A stretch of DNA of 64,000 nucleotides, taken from assembly GCA_027943245.1 (NCBI GenBank), contig JANDJZ010000225.1, positions 1 to 64,000 of the forward strand, written 5' to 3'. Positions 13,428 to 28,056 of the stretch are shown here, piece after piece (position 1 is the stretch's first letter; each line of letters starts with the position of its first letter). This stretch comes from Acanthamoeba sp. SK_2022b (taxonomy: Eukaryota > Discosea > Longamoebia > Acanthamoebidae). Both the position numbers and the translations under genes were made by a program. The notes beneath the pieces were generated by a model. That model worked only from the letters and a program-made list of their open reading frames with translations. It was not told the origin of the DNA and ran no database searches.

Positions 13428-16400
13428 ATGGAGGAGCTGGAGGGCCTGGACGAGGACGAGGCAAGCGTGCACTTTAGTTGGCGGGACGCTGTGCCCACAA
13501 TGTTGGACTTTGCCAAGTCCTTTCCAGTTGCGGGCGATGAAGAGGAAGAGGAAGAGGCGCCCAGCATTGGCCGCGTTCGATCCAAACATGTAATTTCACG
13601 CCAATCGGCTTGTTCCTCGACTGCCACGAGCCCACGCTCCCTCAGTTCCTCCTCATCTTCTCCAGGCTCGTCTGCCATCATAATCGCCAGCAGTCCCACC
13701 ACGACGTCCTCGCACCCGGCCATGTCGTCGTGCACCTCTTCTGGCTCGTCGCTCACCTGGTCCCCCTCTTCCTCTTGCGCCAACCTGCCCGACCATGAGC
13801 TCACCGTCACCATAGGCCTTCGCTTTAGCCCCTCCCGTACGCCACCCCCCCTCTATATTTCCCACCGCCACACGACACGTTGCTTGGCTCGCACGCGCAT
13901 TTGGAGGCACAACTTTGACGCGTGTGGCAGAGAGCGACCAGCATCCTCGAGAATGGGGGCAGAGACGCTCGTTGAGCGGGCGGACATTGGCGAGCGTGTA
14001 CGGAGAGCAGCAGCGCAAGCGGACCCTGAGCGATCATACGCCCAGGCGCGTGTTCCTTAGCCGTGAGGAAGAGGAAAAGCGAAATCGAGAGGAAAAAGAA
14101 CGAAGCAAGGGCAAGGGCGGCAAAGAGCGGAGAAAGGACAAGAAGGACAAGAAGCGCTGGTCCAAGGAGGATCGGGCGCGGGTCAAGAGGAATACAGAGA
14201 TCACCGACAAGCTGCAGAAGCCAGCGAAAGGAGCAAAGACAGAGCCAAAGCAGACGTGCGAAGATGGCAAGTTAGAGGCTGTCGTCGCCGGCGGCGCCGG
14301 ATGGAAGGAGCACTTGCAGAATCTGTGGGAGGAGGACTTTGAGACGTCCTTTCGCTCGGCGACCACCCTCGTGGACTCGTCCCCGTTCACCTCGCCTCTC
14401 AAAACCAGCTCCGGCCCGACAGAGTCAGAGGACACGCGCCGATCTGAGGCCCAGGCGTCGCTGTGGGCACTCGAGGCCCTGGCAGTGCCAGCCAACCCCG
14501 AACTGGAAATATTGAGCATCACGTTCAACTCCTCCCTGTACGTGAGCTCGCCCGACACCATCGGCGACGATCATGTCTTGCGTGGGTCGCTGACGCCCGC
14601 CTTGGTCTTGGGCCTGAGCAGGTTCAGGTCGGGCCGAGATGGCGAGGACGAGGAGGGAGCCATGCTCGCAGGCGCGGGCAAGTCGGTATCCCCTCGGCCC
14701 GCAGAGCCCGACGACGACTGGAGAGATGTGCTGCGACAGGGCTGGCGCGAAGAACTCTCACGCATGGACAAGACCAAGGCGTCTCTCCTTAAACCAAAGG
14801 TGACGACAACGCCCTCCCGTGACGCTCCTCCAGCCCAATCGAACCCGCCTTGGCGCTGACTGCCAGTCACTATCTCTGCGTTTGTGACTGTTTAGGCGCT
14901 TGCCTTTGACGACCCCAGCTCGAAGAAGAGCAAAAAGACAAAGAAAGAGAAGGACACAGCGACCCGGAGGAAGAAGGTCCGCACAAAACTCAAGCGATAC
15001 AAGTACGTAAAGACCTTGTTTGGCCCGTGACAATCGTATTTATAATATATATATATATATTATAAAATATATTATATAATAATATATATTTATTTTATAA
15101 TTGAATTATTTATTTGTCCTGTTTTCCTTGAGCGCAGAGCGAGCCTCAAGGCAGCGCTCAATCAGTCGACGGCCACGATGAAGGACCTGCGAAATGGCGC
15201 CCACGCTGTGAAGCTGGGAGCCAAGGGGGAGCTCGCCAAGTTTGCGCACTGGCGACGACCTGCTCTCAAGCGCATGTACGCGTCGCTTTCTCGGCCATGC
15301 GAGTGGGACGTTTTGCGTCGTGCTCGTCTTAACCTGTGCACACGCATGTGCTGCGTCTATCAGTGCTCGTCAGCTGATACACTTGCGATTGGCTCGGTTC
15401 GACCTACTGGAGCGCGTTGAGGAAAGGTAACGGTAGAGGCTCTTGCGGTCGGCTGCCTGTCCCCCGCTCAGAGACTGACTGTCTGTCTCTCGTTCGTATG
15501 TGTTGTGCAGGAAAATTGCGTTGGTGGCGGCTCGAATTGACGCCACGAAAGCTTATGTACAGCGGTGGAAGGAAGGCGATACCCTGTCCGCGCAAGACCG
15601 GTCCCTCTTTCTCGAGCCCGAAGTCCTCTTCATACAGGACGAGAGAATGGCCAACCTCCGCCTCCGCCTCACCGTACGCGCCTATCGCGCGTGACTCCGC
15701 GGAGCTATGCAGGCGCTGATGGAGTGATTTGTGGTGGCTGGTGGGCTACATACAGATGCTGAACCAACAGCGGCGGATGCTGGCCACGGAGTACGATCAG
15801 AAACTCAACCAGGCTCTGGAGGACACTGACCAAAGCCGCACGCACCGACTGCGCGAATTGCTGGCATCCGTCAAGTCCAACCCTCGCGGCTTCCACCCGC
15901 TCGACGAGCAGCAGCAGTCTACCTTTGACTCGTTGTTCCTCGACCAACGCTTCAAAGAAGGTGCGTTCCCCCTAATATGACCTATGCGCCCGCATCTTGC
16001 TCTCCGCTCACTCCGGAAGGGGTTTACACGCATGATAGGGCGACGCGTAGAGCGTTTACAAATGGCGATGGTAGAGTCCGTGGGCAATTTTAAGCCAGAT
16101 GATATCCTCTCCTTTCTCACGGTATGATAGACGTTTGTTCTCCTCCGCGGTGGAGTCCCTTGCTGATGCTGTGAGCCACGAGTGCCTCTTCCTGTCATAA
16201 CGCAGTTCGTGACATTGACACGTGCGTTTTTTGTGTGTGCACGTGGGTGCCGTTGGCATGCGTGCGCAGTCACTGGTGAGTGACATGGCGCAGGACCACC
16301 AGCTCAACGAATCCGAGCACCAGAAGCTGCGGCTATTCGTGAGTAGGGCGGTGTTCCCTCTCATTCACCACCTCATCTACCCCAGCCCGGATCCAGGTCC

Positions 16401-16580
16401 CTCCACACTTCCCAAAGAATTTAAAAGTCTTGCGTTGCTTCCTCACGCTTTTCTGTCTCTCTTTCGCTCCCCTATGATTGTGCTGTGCAGCCGACGATGT
16501 GTATGTCGTTCAGGCGAACATTTTTGCAGCTCTCCCACCCTCCGCGCTTCACGTACCACCAGAGGCACTGCACCCGCTTC

Positions 16581-16634
<54 letters not shown>

Positions 16635-17466
16635 GCTCGCTAGCGCACTAACGCAAACCGTTCGCATGCACTACTGCCTTAATTAGAACTGCAAGGAGAA
16701 CAGCAAATACCCTCGTATGTACACAGCAGCGTCGGACAAGCTGAACGACCTCTTCTTCACCACCGTTCGTCTTCTCCTCGCTTGCTCTTTTGGCTCAAAG
16801 ACCGTTGGCCTGGTTTCGACCCTGCTGTTTGACCACGGGAGGTGTCTTCGGTGAGCAGGTCCCCACGGATGCCCTAAATACTCTCGTTGAGGTCATGAAT
16901 CTCATCACCGAAGAGGTATGGCAATCCCGTTTCTCTCCGCACAGATACCCTTTGCCTAACCCCGGCTCTCGCGCTTTGTGGCGTTGGCTCTCCTCCCGGT
17001 CTTTTGAAGGCCAAGGCCCGATCAGGAGCGTCCAGCGTGGGTGCGGATGACATCTTGCCCCTGTTTCAGCTCGCCTTGATTCGATCTTTCCTGGTACCTC
17101 TCCCCTCCACTACCATTCACCGCCTGGCACGAAACCGCTGACCTAGCGAACGTGCTCGGTGGTGGCCTGTTGTAGTTTGACGTCCATCGGTTGGCGCGCT
17201 TCATTGAGGACTGGTCGTATGAGAGTGAGAAACACGGCGAGTACGGGTGGTCCCTAACCACCTTCTACGGTACCGCCTCTGTGCGCGATCGAGCTTTGCT
17301 ACGTGACGCGTGCTTGAGTAACTTTGTGTTGGCGTGGCGTACAGCGGCATCCCAGCATATCTCCTCGACCAGGCCATCGGCGACCGGTTCGCGGTGCCGC
17401 CGACCGCCCACGCCGGAATCAGTCGCCGATGGCAAGAACGAAGACCTTCGTCAGTCGCTAGCTTAG
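13428..17466 (+). CDS. VPS9-domain protein, probable Rab5-family exchange factor
   Basis: A multi-exon gene. Exon 1 (13428-13589) encodes an acidic start (MEELEGLDEDEASVHF). A join to about 13933 leads into a very basic Lys/Arg/Glu-rich segment (about 14.0-14.2 kb), then a Ser/Thr-rich region. Helical segments follow at 15.1-16.0 kb (FDLLERVEERKIALVAARID, TEYDQKLNQALEDT). The C-terminal VPS9 domain lies at 16.7-17.35 kb, with KLNDLFFTT, TDALNTLVEVMNLITEEA, GADDILPLFQLALIRS and GEYGWSLTTF. VPS9 domains activate Rab5 GTPases on endosomes, and a Rab5 gene lies at 52.6 kb in this window. The last exon gives AASQHISS and the stop at 17464-17466. The joins near 13.6 and 16.5 kb are less certain. 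No catalytic or lipid-binding domain besides VPS9 was recognised. Confidence 0.78.
15042..15110. repeat. AT-rich (TA)n tract inside an intron
   Basis: An almost pure A/T stretch with alternating TA units in the VPS9 gene, between the GTACGT donor near 15003 and the acceptor near 15137. It contrasts sharply with the GC-rich flanks. Confidence 0.95.
16582..16631 (+). repeat. (AC)n microsatellite
   Basis: About 25 AC units running up to CACTAG, within an intron or poorly resolved region of the VPS9 gene. Confidence 0.95.
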
Positions 17467-17736
17467 CCAACTGTTTTAATATTGTTTCACTTTTATCCGG
17501 ATCCATGCCATTCCAATACAAGTTGCTATCAAGATGGCGATCACGCAACAAGCGCAGCCGATGCAAAGCTGCACAAATCGTGCGGATTTTGTGAGTTCGA
17601 GGTTGACTGCCGCTGACCCTGACGTCGGAGAAATGTGAAGGGCGACACGAGTAGCTGGTGTCTTCGCTCCCCTGCTTCTTTTCGACGAGCGATCAGAGTG
17701 CAGAGAGGACCCGAATCTACCTCCCGCCACACCAGC

Positions 17737-20700
17737 ATGAACCGAAAGGTCTTGGCCTTTGTGGCCTTCCTCTCCCTGGCCATCCTCGCTCTGGGTGCCT
17801 CTGTCAACCAGGTATTTCCTCCCATTTTAGTGCATTGCATGCAATGGGATGTGTTGCCTCGTGACTTGACACTGCCGATGGAGTGTCACATCGGCCTACT
17901 TCAATAGTGATGCATTTGGAGACAACATGGAGTGTGACACAAGCGGCTCACGTCCCAATTTTTACTTTCCCTGCAGCAAAACGGTTATATCTACGTTGTT
18001 TCGCACCTGGATCGATACCAGACCCCCTCCGGTGGTTTCAGCCTCGTTGAGGGCGGCAAGCCGTCCCTCGAGGCCACCTCCCACGCCCTCTTCGTCTCCT
18101 CTCTCTTCGGCCTGCGTAAGAAGGTTTGTACTTGCACCATGGTGAAGTAGCTTGCTTTTCTCACGCCTTTGAAATGTCACAAAACAGATCAACCAGCAAG
18201 AGGCTGCTCGCTACATCCAGACTCTCGAGAATGGAGATTACGGTTATGGCAAGAGCGCCGGCCTGCCCTCCGATCTTGAGTCGGTCAGGTACGATGATAA
18301 TCCTCGATTTTCCCTCCCGCGGCACTGAAGCTTGAAATGAGAACTGAAGCTGATTTACCCCTTTGGGAACAAATTCTAGGCACGCCATTCTGAGCTACCA
18401 GCACCTTGGATCGGCCGTGCCGAACGCCGGCAACGTGGCCTCGTACATCAAGTCGCTCTATGATTCCCAGACCAACCTCTTCGCGGCCCGCGTGGGTGAG
18501 AAGGGTGATCTCAAGTCGACCGCTCTGGCCTTCCAAGCTCTTGAGTACCTTGGTGAGCTTCAGGTGCGCCACGAATTACGTTAGGTAATTGCAAATCGCC
18601 AAGTCTAACCCCTCCCCAAATTTGCAGAGACAATGGGTTCAGGACATCTTCGAGAAGGTGCGCACGTACCTGAGCAAGCATGTTCAGCTGGCCGACAACG
18701 CCCACTTCGCCTTCGACGAGAAGAGCCTCTCCACCACCAGCGCCAACTACTACGGTGTCGTCCTCGGTTCCTATGTGGGCTTCGACTTTGTGTCCCTGCC
18801 CAAGTGGGCTGCCTTCGTCATCGCGCTCCAGAGCGAGGTACCGGATCCTCTTCTTTGTTTTGAGTTTTTCCCTCCCCAATGACTCACGCGCTGGGCGTTG
18901 TTGTATTGTATTGTTACATAGGACGGTGGCTTCTACACCGGTAACGACAAGACCGTCACTCTTGAGAGCACTGCCCACGCCATCTCCACCCTCCGCCTTC
19001 TCCAGCAGACCAAGGGCAACACCGAGCAGTTCATCGACTCCATCAACGACGAGGCTCTCGTCCAATTCGTCGTGCCCATCCCCAGGGACCTCCGCTCTGC
19101 GGCCTATGGCCACCTCGCTATTGCTTTGAGCAAGTCCTTCACCAGGAACTTCGACACTCGTGTCTACTACGAGTTCCTGCGCGCCAGCGGCTCCTCCGAG
19201 AGGAAGATTGTGCAGGGCACTCAACTCAAGCCCGTCGTTGGCATCAAGACTTTCGACGGCGCTCCCCACGCCGGCCTCGACGTTGAGGTCGTCATCACTT
19301 ACGAGAGCACCGGTGAGGTCCTCAAGGCCAAGCTGCAGCACAAGGACAGCGACCAGTACGCCACCAACGACTTCTTCGATACCTCCAACCACCTCGGTGC
19401 CATGACGTTCCACTACACTGTCCGCTGCTACGTTGCTGGCGTGGGCGAGGTCAGCTTCGAGCTCCAGGGTATTGCCTTTCTTTCCCACCGCGTTCGTAGT
19501 GAAGGCGAAACTCACAGCGAGCTCTTCATCTGTTAAAGACACCAAGCAGGTCGGCTACGGCGTGACCGTCAACTCCCGTGCCCACCTCGAGGTCGCCGAC
19601 AAGCAGTTCGCCCCGGGTGAGACTGTTGCCGTCGGTACCGAGTTCACCTTCGGCCTGGGTCTCTACAACCAGACTCACAAGGACCTCAGCAAGGGCGACT
19701 TCAGCGTCGTCTTCTCCGTCCTGGATTCCTCGCTCGTTGCCATCCACTCCGAGAGCGTGGATGCCCTGGAGAACGCGTATGCGCCCGTTATGTGCAGATC
19801 GCGCGCAACCTTATGCTCTAAACACTAACTTCCTTTCCTCCTTACAGTAAGCCCCTCCGTTTCGCCTACACCTTGAAGTCGAGCAACCTCCCTTCGGGCG
19901 ATCTTGTCTTCAAGTTCGAGGTTGTCAGCGCCACCGGCGTCGTGCACACCACCGAGACGGTCAAGTACCAGCTCGCCGTCCCCATGATCGCTACCCAGAT
20001 CACCTTCGAAGGTGCGGCCGAGGGTGCGCCCAAGTACAAGTAAGTTGTCCCCCCCCCCATACGTCAGTTTAATGTGAATTTCCCTCCCATTGGGGCTGAT
20101 CAATTCCTCGTTCTCTCAACAGGGTCGGCCAGAATGTAGCCGTCAGCATGGAGCCCGCTAGCTTCCCCGACCTCCGCACTGTCCTCCCCTACCCCGCCAA
20201 TGACGTCAACGGCAAGCCTGCTGCCGCCCAGCGCAAGTTCGTGATGGATATCCACAGCAGCAAGGGCGCTCTCCTTCGCACTGTGGCCGGTAAGGCCCAA
20301 AACACCGAGACCTCGTCCAAGTACGTCTTCGAGGTGTCCGGCACGACCACCCTGGACTCTATCGGCGACAACGTCGTCTCCTTCCGCTACGTTTCCGCTT
20401 CAGGCCGCTCCGTGGAGCTGGGCAGCTACGACTCTCGCCTCGGCGAGCTGATCGAGGACGCAGCTTCGCTCAACTACACCATCAAGGCCAACCTCCAGAT
20501 CGTTGACGTGAAGGAGCAGCCTCAGGCCACTACCTTTGCCTACGGCCAGGTCATTCGGTTCAGGTTCCGCGTGAAGGACGCACTCAGCGGCCTATACGTC
20601 CAGAAGGGAGACAACGAGCTGGCCAACGTCTACCTTTCGCTCAAGCACACCGACGAGACGAAGGGCAGGCCTTTCGTCAGCGCCCATGTTGCCGCCGATG

Positions 20701-21690
20701 AGGTCGTCAACGACCAGAGCGAGAAGGTGCGCTGCCCTCACTATTGAACGTGTTGATTGCGAAAGATCATTTGCTCATTTCATCCTTGTGTTTGCAGGAG
20801 TTCGTGATCGAGTGGGCGATCAACCCCAACGCTGTTCAGGGCGCCGGTGTTCTTACTCTGTCGGCGCAGGACGCTGATGGTAACGTGATCGAGCTCTACG
20901 ATGCCACCACCAAGAAGCCCGTCCAGCTGGAGGTCACCGTGGGTGGCGACATCCAGGTCGAGCACAACAGCTACTCCACTTCGGACGCGTCCATTTACAT
21001 TGATACCGCCTTCGTCGTTCAGTTCGGCCTTTCGTGCCAGAACGAGAGCCTTAAGTACACACCCAGCGCCAGCTACCAACGTATAGCTACCCCCGCTAAT
21101 CTCTCTCTCTCATTCCCACTTCTCCGTGTAACAGGAACGCCCAGCTCCGCGCTTCCATCTACAGGGATGGTCAACTCGTTGCCTCCCTCCTGCCCGTTGC
21201 GACCAACGAGGACGGTGTGTACTCTGTCTCGTGGGGTGGCGCTCACGACGCCTTCCCGTCTGGCGTCTACACGCTCAAGTTCTTCCGCGAGGTCGATCGC
21301 AAGCGCGCCGTCGAGGCTCACGAGTTCCAGGAGAAGAGGAAGAAGAGGGAGGAGCAGCTCAAGCAGATCGAGGAGGGAAGCGAGACCCAGGATGAGGCCG
21401 CCAAGGAGGAGCTTATCGTCGAGAACATTCTGAGCCCCCTGTTTGAGATATCTCACTCTCACGTGGTACGGCCTCTTCCCCCCCTCCCAAACCCTCCCGT
21501 CCCGTGCGCTGTCACGATGTCGACCTGCTCACCCCCACTCTCGCTCCCTCTACTCCTCTTCCTCTGTCGCGTGCAGGCTCCCTCCACCAGCAAGCTCCCC
21601 ATCAGGGCCGAGGTCATCCTGGCCTTCCTTCTCGGCGGTGCCTTCATGGCCATCTCCTACCAGAAGAAGCACTACCTCGCCGCCAAATAA
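17737..21690 (+). CDS. ER/secretory membrane protein with prenyltransferase-like repeats (possibly ribophorin II-like)
   Basis: The protein starts with a clear signal peptide (MNRKVLAFVAFLSLAILALG). The N-terminal third has helical repeats of toroid type: GGFSLVEGGKPSLEATSHAL and DGGFYTGNDKTVTLESTAHA, each Gly-Gly-Phe followed by Thr-x-x-Ala. The middle is several hundred residues of predicted beta-rich luminal sequence. A short charged segment (EKRKKREEQLKQIEEGSE) precedes a single hydrophobic segment (AEVILAFLLGGAFMAIS) and a short basic tail ending YLAAK. At least eight introns interrupt it. The toroid-plus-beta layout recalls ribophorin II (RPN2/Swp1), a subunit of the N-glycosylation enzyme, but RPN2 normally has three membrane segments and residue matches are weak. 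The gene is certain and the family is not. High GC3 codon use suggests strong expression. Confidence 0.7.
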
Positions 21691-22116
21691 GCGACGCCGT
21701 GGTGGCCCGTCCCGACCCCTCTTGCTCTTTCCCTCTCGGCTTTCTCTCTCCTATTTATTCCCGCCTCCTGCGTTCTCTCCCGTCCCTCTTCCCTTGTATT
21801 TTGGGCTCGGGTCTGAACCGTTTCTCCCAACTCCAACATAGACCACACACGTAACTTATTACACCACCTCGCGCTGCGCCCTGTTCTTCTCCCCCCCTCC
21901 CCGGTATCTTCTTGGTTGGCGCTTCGTCCATTTTTGCTTGGGAGAAAAGGAAATGGCCAGGACGCTGTCGCGGTACGGTATCTGGTTGTCCCACTGGGGC
22001 CAAACAAGAAACGCGTTTGTTGTGGATCATGAGGCTGAAGCTTCTGTGATTATCTGTCTCGATTGATCTCGCCCGCCTCACCACGAGTCGTTGAACCTTG
22101 GCGCCGTTGGGGTTGG
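21691..22116. other. Intergenic region upstream of the TMEM41B-like gene
   Basis: C/T-rich 3' UTR-like sequence of the upstream gene, then probable leader sequence of the next. No supported gene was seen. Confidence 0.5.
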
Positions 22117-23893
22117 ATGACTTCGGCCGCCCCGCTCCAAATGAGACGAATAGACTCACTCGAAAGCAGCGGCTGCAAGTCGGTCAGCTTCAGCCGAGAT
22201 GTCATTCATGTATACCACAGCAAAAGGGAAGCCGACCAAGACCGAGACCACGGCCATCTCGAATTCCATATCGAAATGAAGGGTCACCCAACAAGCAAGC
22301 TCAGCGCCTTCTCTTCCACCACCCGTTCAATGCTCAAGCGCAAATCACACAGCCAACCGGATCTACCCTCGATGGAAGCTTCAGCTCTCCTACGGCTGGA
22401 AGGGGCCGGGCTGTCTGCTCGCGATCACTTCCAACACCCCACGCACACGCACTCGCTGCTTGCCTCTTCCTCTTCTGGCCTCCCGACCTACGCCGCAATG
22501 AGGAGTGCCGCCGGCGGCGCGAAGAAGTCCAACCTCGCCCTCTTCTTCTTCATGCTCTTGTTCGCCTTGCTCCTGCTCCTGCTCCTGTTCTCCACCTTCC
22601 CCTCCCTGCCCGAGTACGAGCGCTCCCCTCCTTCCATTTGATTTCGCGCATTTAAAACGTAATCTAACGTTCATCCTTGCGGGCACCACCAAAGAGAGCA
22701 GAGAGGAGCCGTGGTGCTGCCGCGAAGCATTAAGCAAGTGCAGGAGCTGGGTCTGGTGCTCTCGGCCTACACTCACACGCACTATGCTCATGTCCTCTTG
22801 GTCTTCCTCGGGGCCTACGTTTTGTATGTCTTCCTTCTCCCGTGGCACATCTGCCTCGCGTGATGCCGCTGCTGGCTGCGGTGCTCTGCCTCACCACGAA
22901 CACCTGATTGCTTGTGCGTCATACCGGACAGCTTGCAGTCGTTCAGCATTCCAGGTTCGATATTCATGAGCTTCCTTGGCGGCGCCCTGTTCGGCCTTCC
23001 GGTGGGCTTCTGCGTCGTGACCCTGGTAACTCCTCTCCCCCTCATTCGCCCGCATTGGCCACTGACTCACCGGTTGCGCTCTCTGGCCAGGCGGCGACCT
23101 TGGGCGCCTCGAACTCGTATTGGCTGTCCTATCACCTTGTGGGCAGCTTTGTAAATACCTACTTTCCCAGCAAGCTTGAACGGTTTGGCGCCGAGGTGTG
23201 CAACTCCACGCCCCATTTCTTATTTTTATTATTTTTATTGATATTTATTTTATTTTATTTTATTTTATTTTATACATAGTAGAGGCTCATCAACGCTCTT
23301 ACGTGTTATCTCTTTGGTGGCTGCAGATCGAAAAGCACAGACCCAACCTGTTCAATTATTTATTGTTCCTGCGCATCTCGCCACTCCTGCCCAACTGGTT
23401 CATCAACCTCGCCTCGCCTCTTCTCTCGGTGCCGTTCAATCTCTTCTTTTTCGGTACCCTCATCGGTATCATGCCAGGCACCTTCATCTGTGTCAAGGTG
23501 CTCCTCCTCCACCAAGCAAGATCAGCATGTCTCGGTTCTGAGCTCACACCCGATTCAATATCTGCGTGGGCGTACGGTCGCAGGCCGGAGTGACCGTGCA
23601 CAAGCTGAACAGCGCCAGCGACGTGGTCGACGCCAACGCTCTTGCCACGCTCTTTGCCCTTGCGCTGTACGCCCTCCCCGCTCTCTCCCCCCTCTCGTTG
23701 AGTCTCATGCGTTTCTCCCTTTCCTAGGCTCGCACTCTTGCCCACTTGGGGTCCCGTTCAGAGGCTTCTCCAGAAGGTGGTGTACTGGATGTCGGCCGAT
23801 CGGAGAGGAGACGGAGAGGAGGGCCAGGACGAGGATCTCCGCATCAAAAGGAAGGAGCGAGAGAGGCAAGACGACGGTGACGAGAAGGTGTGA
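22117..23893 (+). CDS. TMEM41B: TMEM41B-like VTT-domain ER protein (lipid scramblase family)
   Basis: VTT/DedA-superfamily membrane protein. TMEM41B homologues scramble phospholipids in the ER and support autophagy and lipid-droplet formation. Signature stretches are FSIPGSIFMSFLGGALFG, TLGASNSYWLSYHLVG, and the family hallmark FLRISPLLPNWFINLASPLL followed by GTLIGIMPGTFICVKAG. A hydrophobic segment (ALFFFMLLFALLLLLLLF) precedes the VTT core. The C-terminus is a charged tail ending DGDEKV. I chose the first in-frame ATG (22117), which gives a Ser-rich extension of about 127 residues before an internal ATG at 22498 where similarity-like sequence begins. Either start is possible. Five or more introns interrupt the gene. 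Confidence 0.9.
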
Positions 23894-24358
23894 GTGAGCA
23901 TGGGGAGCAGCCGCCGCCTGATCAGCTGACACGCACGGCCCGCCATTACGCCTCAGCCAGTCAGTGTGCAACTATCCGGCAGCCCTTCGCTCGCTCGTGC
24001 TTGGGTCTAGAGGCCGCCCTGGGTGTTCCGGCTCTGTGATGCCGGTGAGCACACGTTGGGGGGGGGGGTCGCTCTCGTGGTGAACGGCCCTCGCCTCAAC
24101 GTTTTGTGGGGCTTGGAAAAGCAGACAACGTTGTCCGATGAAAGGGTTTTTGCTCTGTATGGCCGATACAGCTGTCGTGGTGGCAGTACGACATGAGTGC
24201 TTTGATCAACAACCGTTGTGTGCATCTTATTCATATTCAACCACCGTGCCTCGATCTGTCGCGTTTCTTACCGTGACCGACACAACAATGCAGCATTGTG
24301 GTAGTGGTGTCTTGATTTCTCACGTCTGTGCATTAGGCTATCCCTTGCCTAGGAGTCG
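23894..24358. other. Convergent intergenic region
   Basis: Lies between the 3' ends of the TMEM41B-like gene (+) and the composite kinase gene (-). It contains a G run near 24059-24068. No gene was seen. Confidence 0.5.
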
Positions 24359-27435
<3,077 letters not shown>

Positions 27436-27561
27436 TGACGCTCGAAACGGCTTTCGTGGCGCGCTTTTTGGCCAGTTATTACCCTGCTCGCCGTAATCTA
27501 TATCTGCGGAAAGAATTCCTTGCCTTTTTTCTTAGAGCCATAGGCCTGTTCTGATAAGATT
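27436..27561. promoter_or_regulatory. Divergent promoter region, kinase gene and COX23
   Basis: Only 126 bp separate the ATG codons of two oppositely transcribed genes, so both promoters and 5' leaders must lie here or inside coding sequence. No TATA box was recognised. Confidence 0.55.
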
Positions 27562-27886
27562 ATGGAAGAGGAGCGGAAGTTCTCTGCGACGTCAGCCCAA
27601 GCGGCAGCGCGAAGGCGAAGAGCGGAGCAGAACCAAAAATCTGCCCAAGCTGCAGGCATTAATCGCCACCCATGCTACGACTTGCATCAAGCCTCCCTCA
27701 AATGTCTTGAGGAGAACGATTACTCTCAGGGCGCGTGCGCCCACTCCTTCGCTGCTTACAAGGAGTGCCTTGCCAACCAGGTTTGTTTGGCCTTTTGCGC
27801 CTCTTTCTCACGCAATGAGGCTGAGATTATGTTGTGGGCAGAACGAAGCCAAGAAGGCTGGCACTCAAAAGTCCATGTTCAGTTGA
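27562..27886 (+). CDS. COX23: COX23/CHCHD7-like twin CX9C mitochondrial protein
   Basis: Two exons, 27562-27780 and 27842-27886, with a 61-nt GT-AG intron, encode 87 residues. The core has two CX9C motifs: C-YDLHQASLK-C and C-AHSFAAYKE-C, joined by LEENDYSQGA. Twin CX9C proteins fold in the intermembrane space through Mia40 disulfide relay. The linker resembles COX23/CHCHD7 (ENNYD-like, YK-C), factors linked to cytochrome c oxidase assembly. The N-terminus is basic and Ala-rich (QAAARRRRAEQ). Other small CX9C families cannot be fully excluded. Confidence 0.83.
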
Positions 27887-28056
27887 GTGGGCGCCGAGTT
27901 GTACATAGACACCCTCTTCACCACAACGAAGCTCCTTTCGCTACTACTTCCACGCACTTCTCTCCATTCTCTCGGCCCCACACCGCATCACACCATGATG
28001 ATGCGACACGACATGAACGCGCACAAGCTGCTCTTCATGTTTTGCTTTGTCCGATT

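Noticed and set aside
18511..19545. 344-residue minus-strand frame, rich in Leu/Val/Glu/Asp
   Set aside because: It is the antisense shadow of the well-supported secretory protein gene. High GC3 in the sense frame keeps the antisense frame open.
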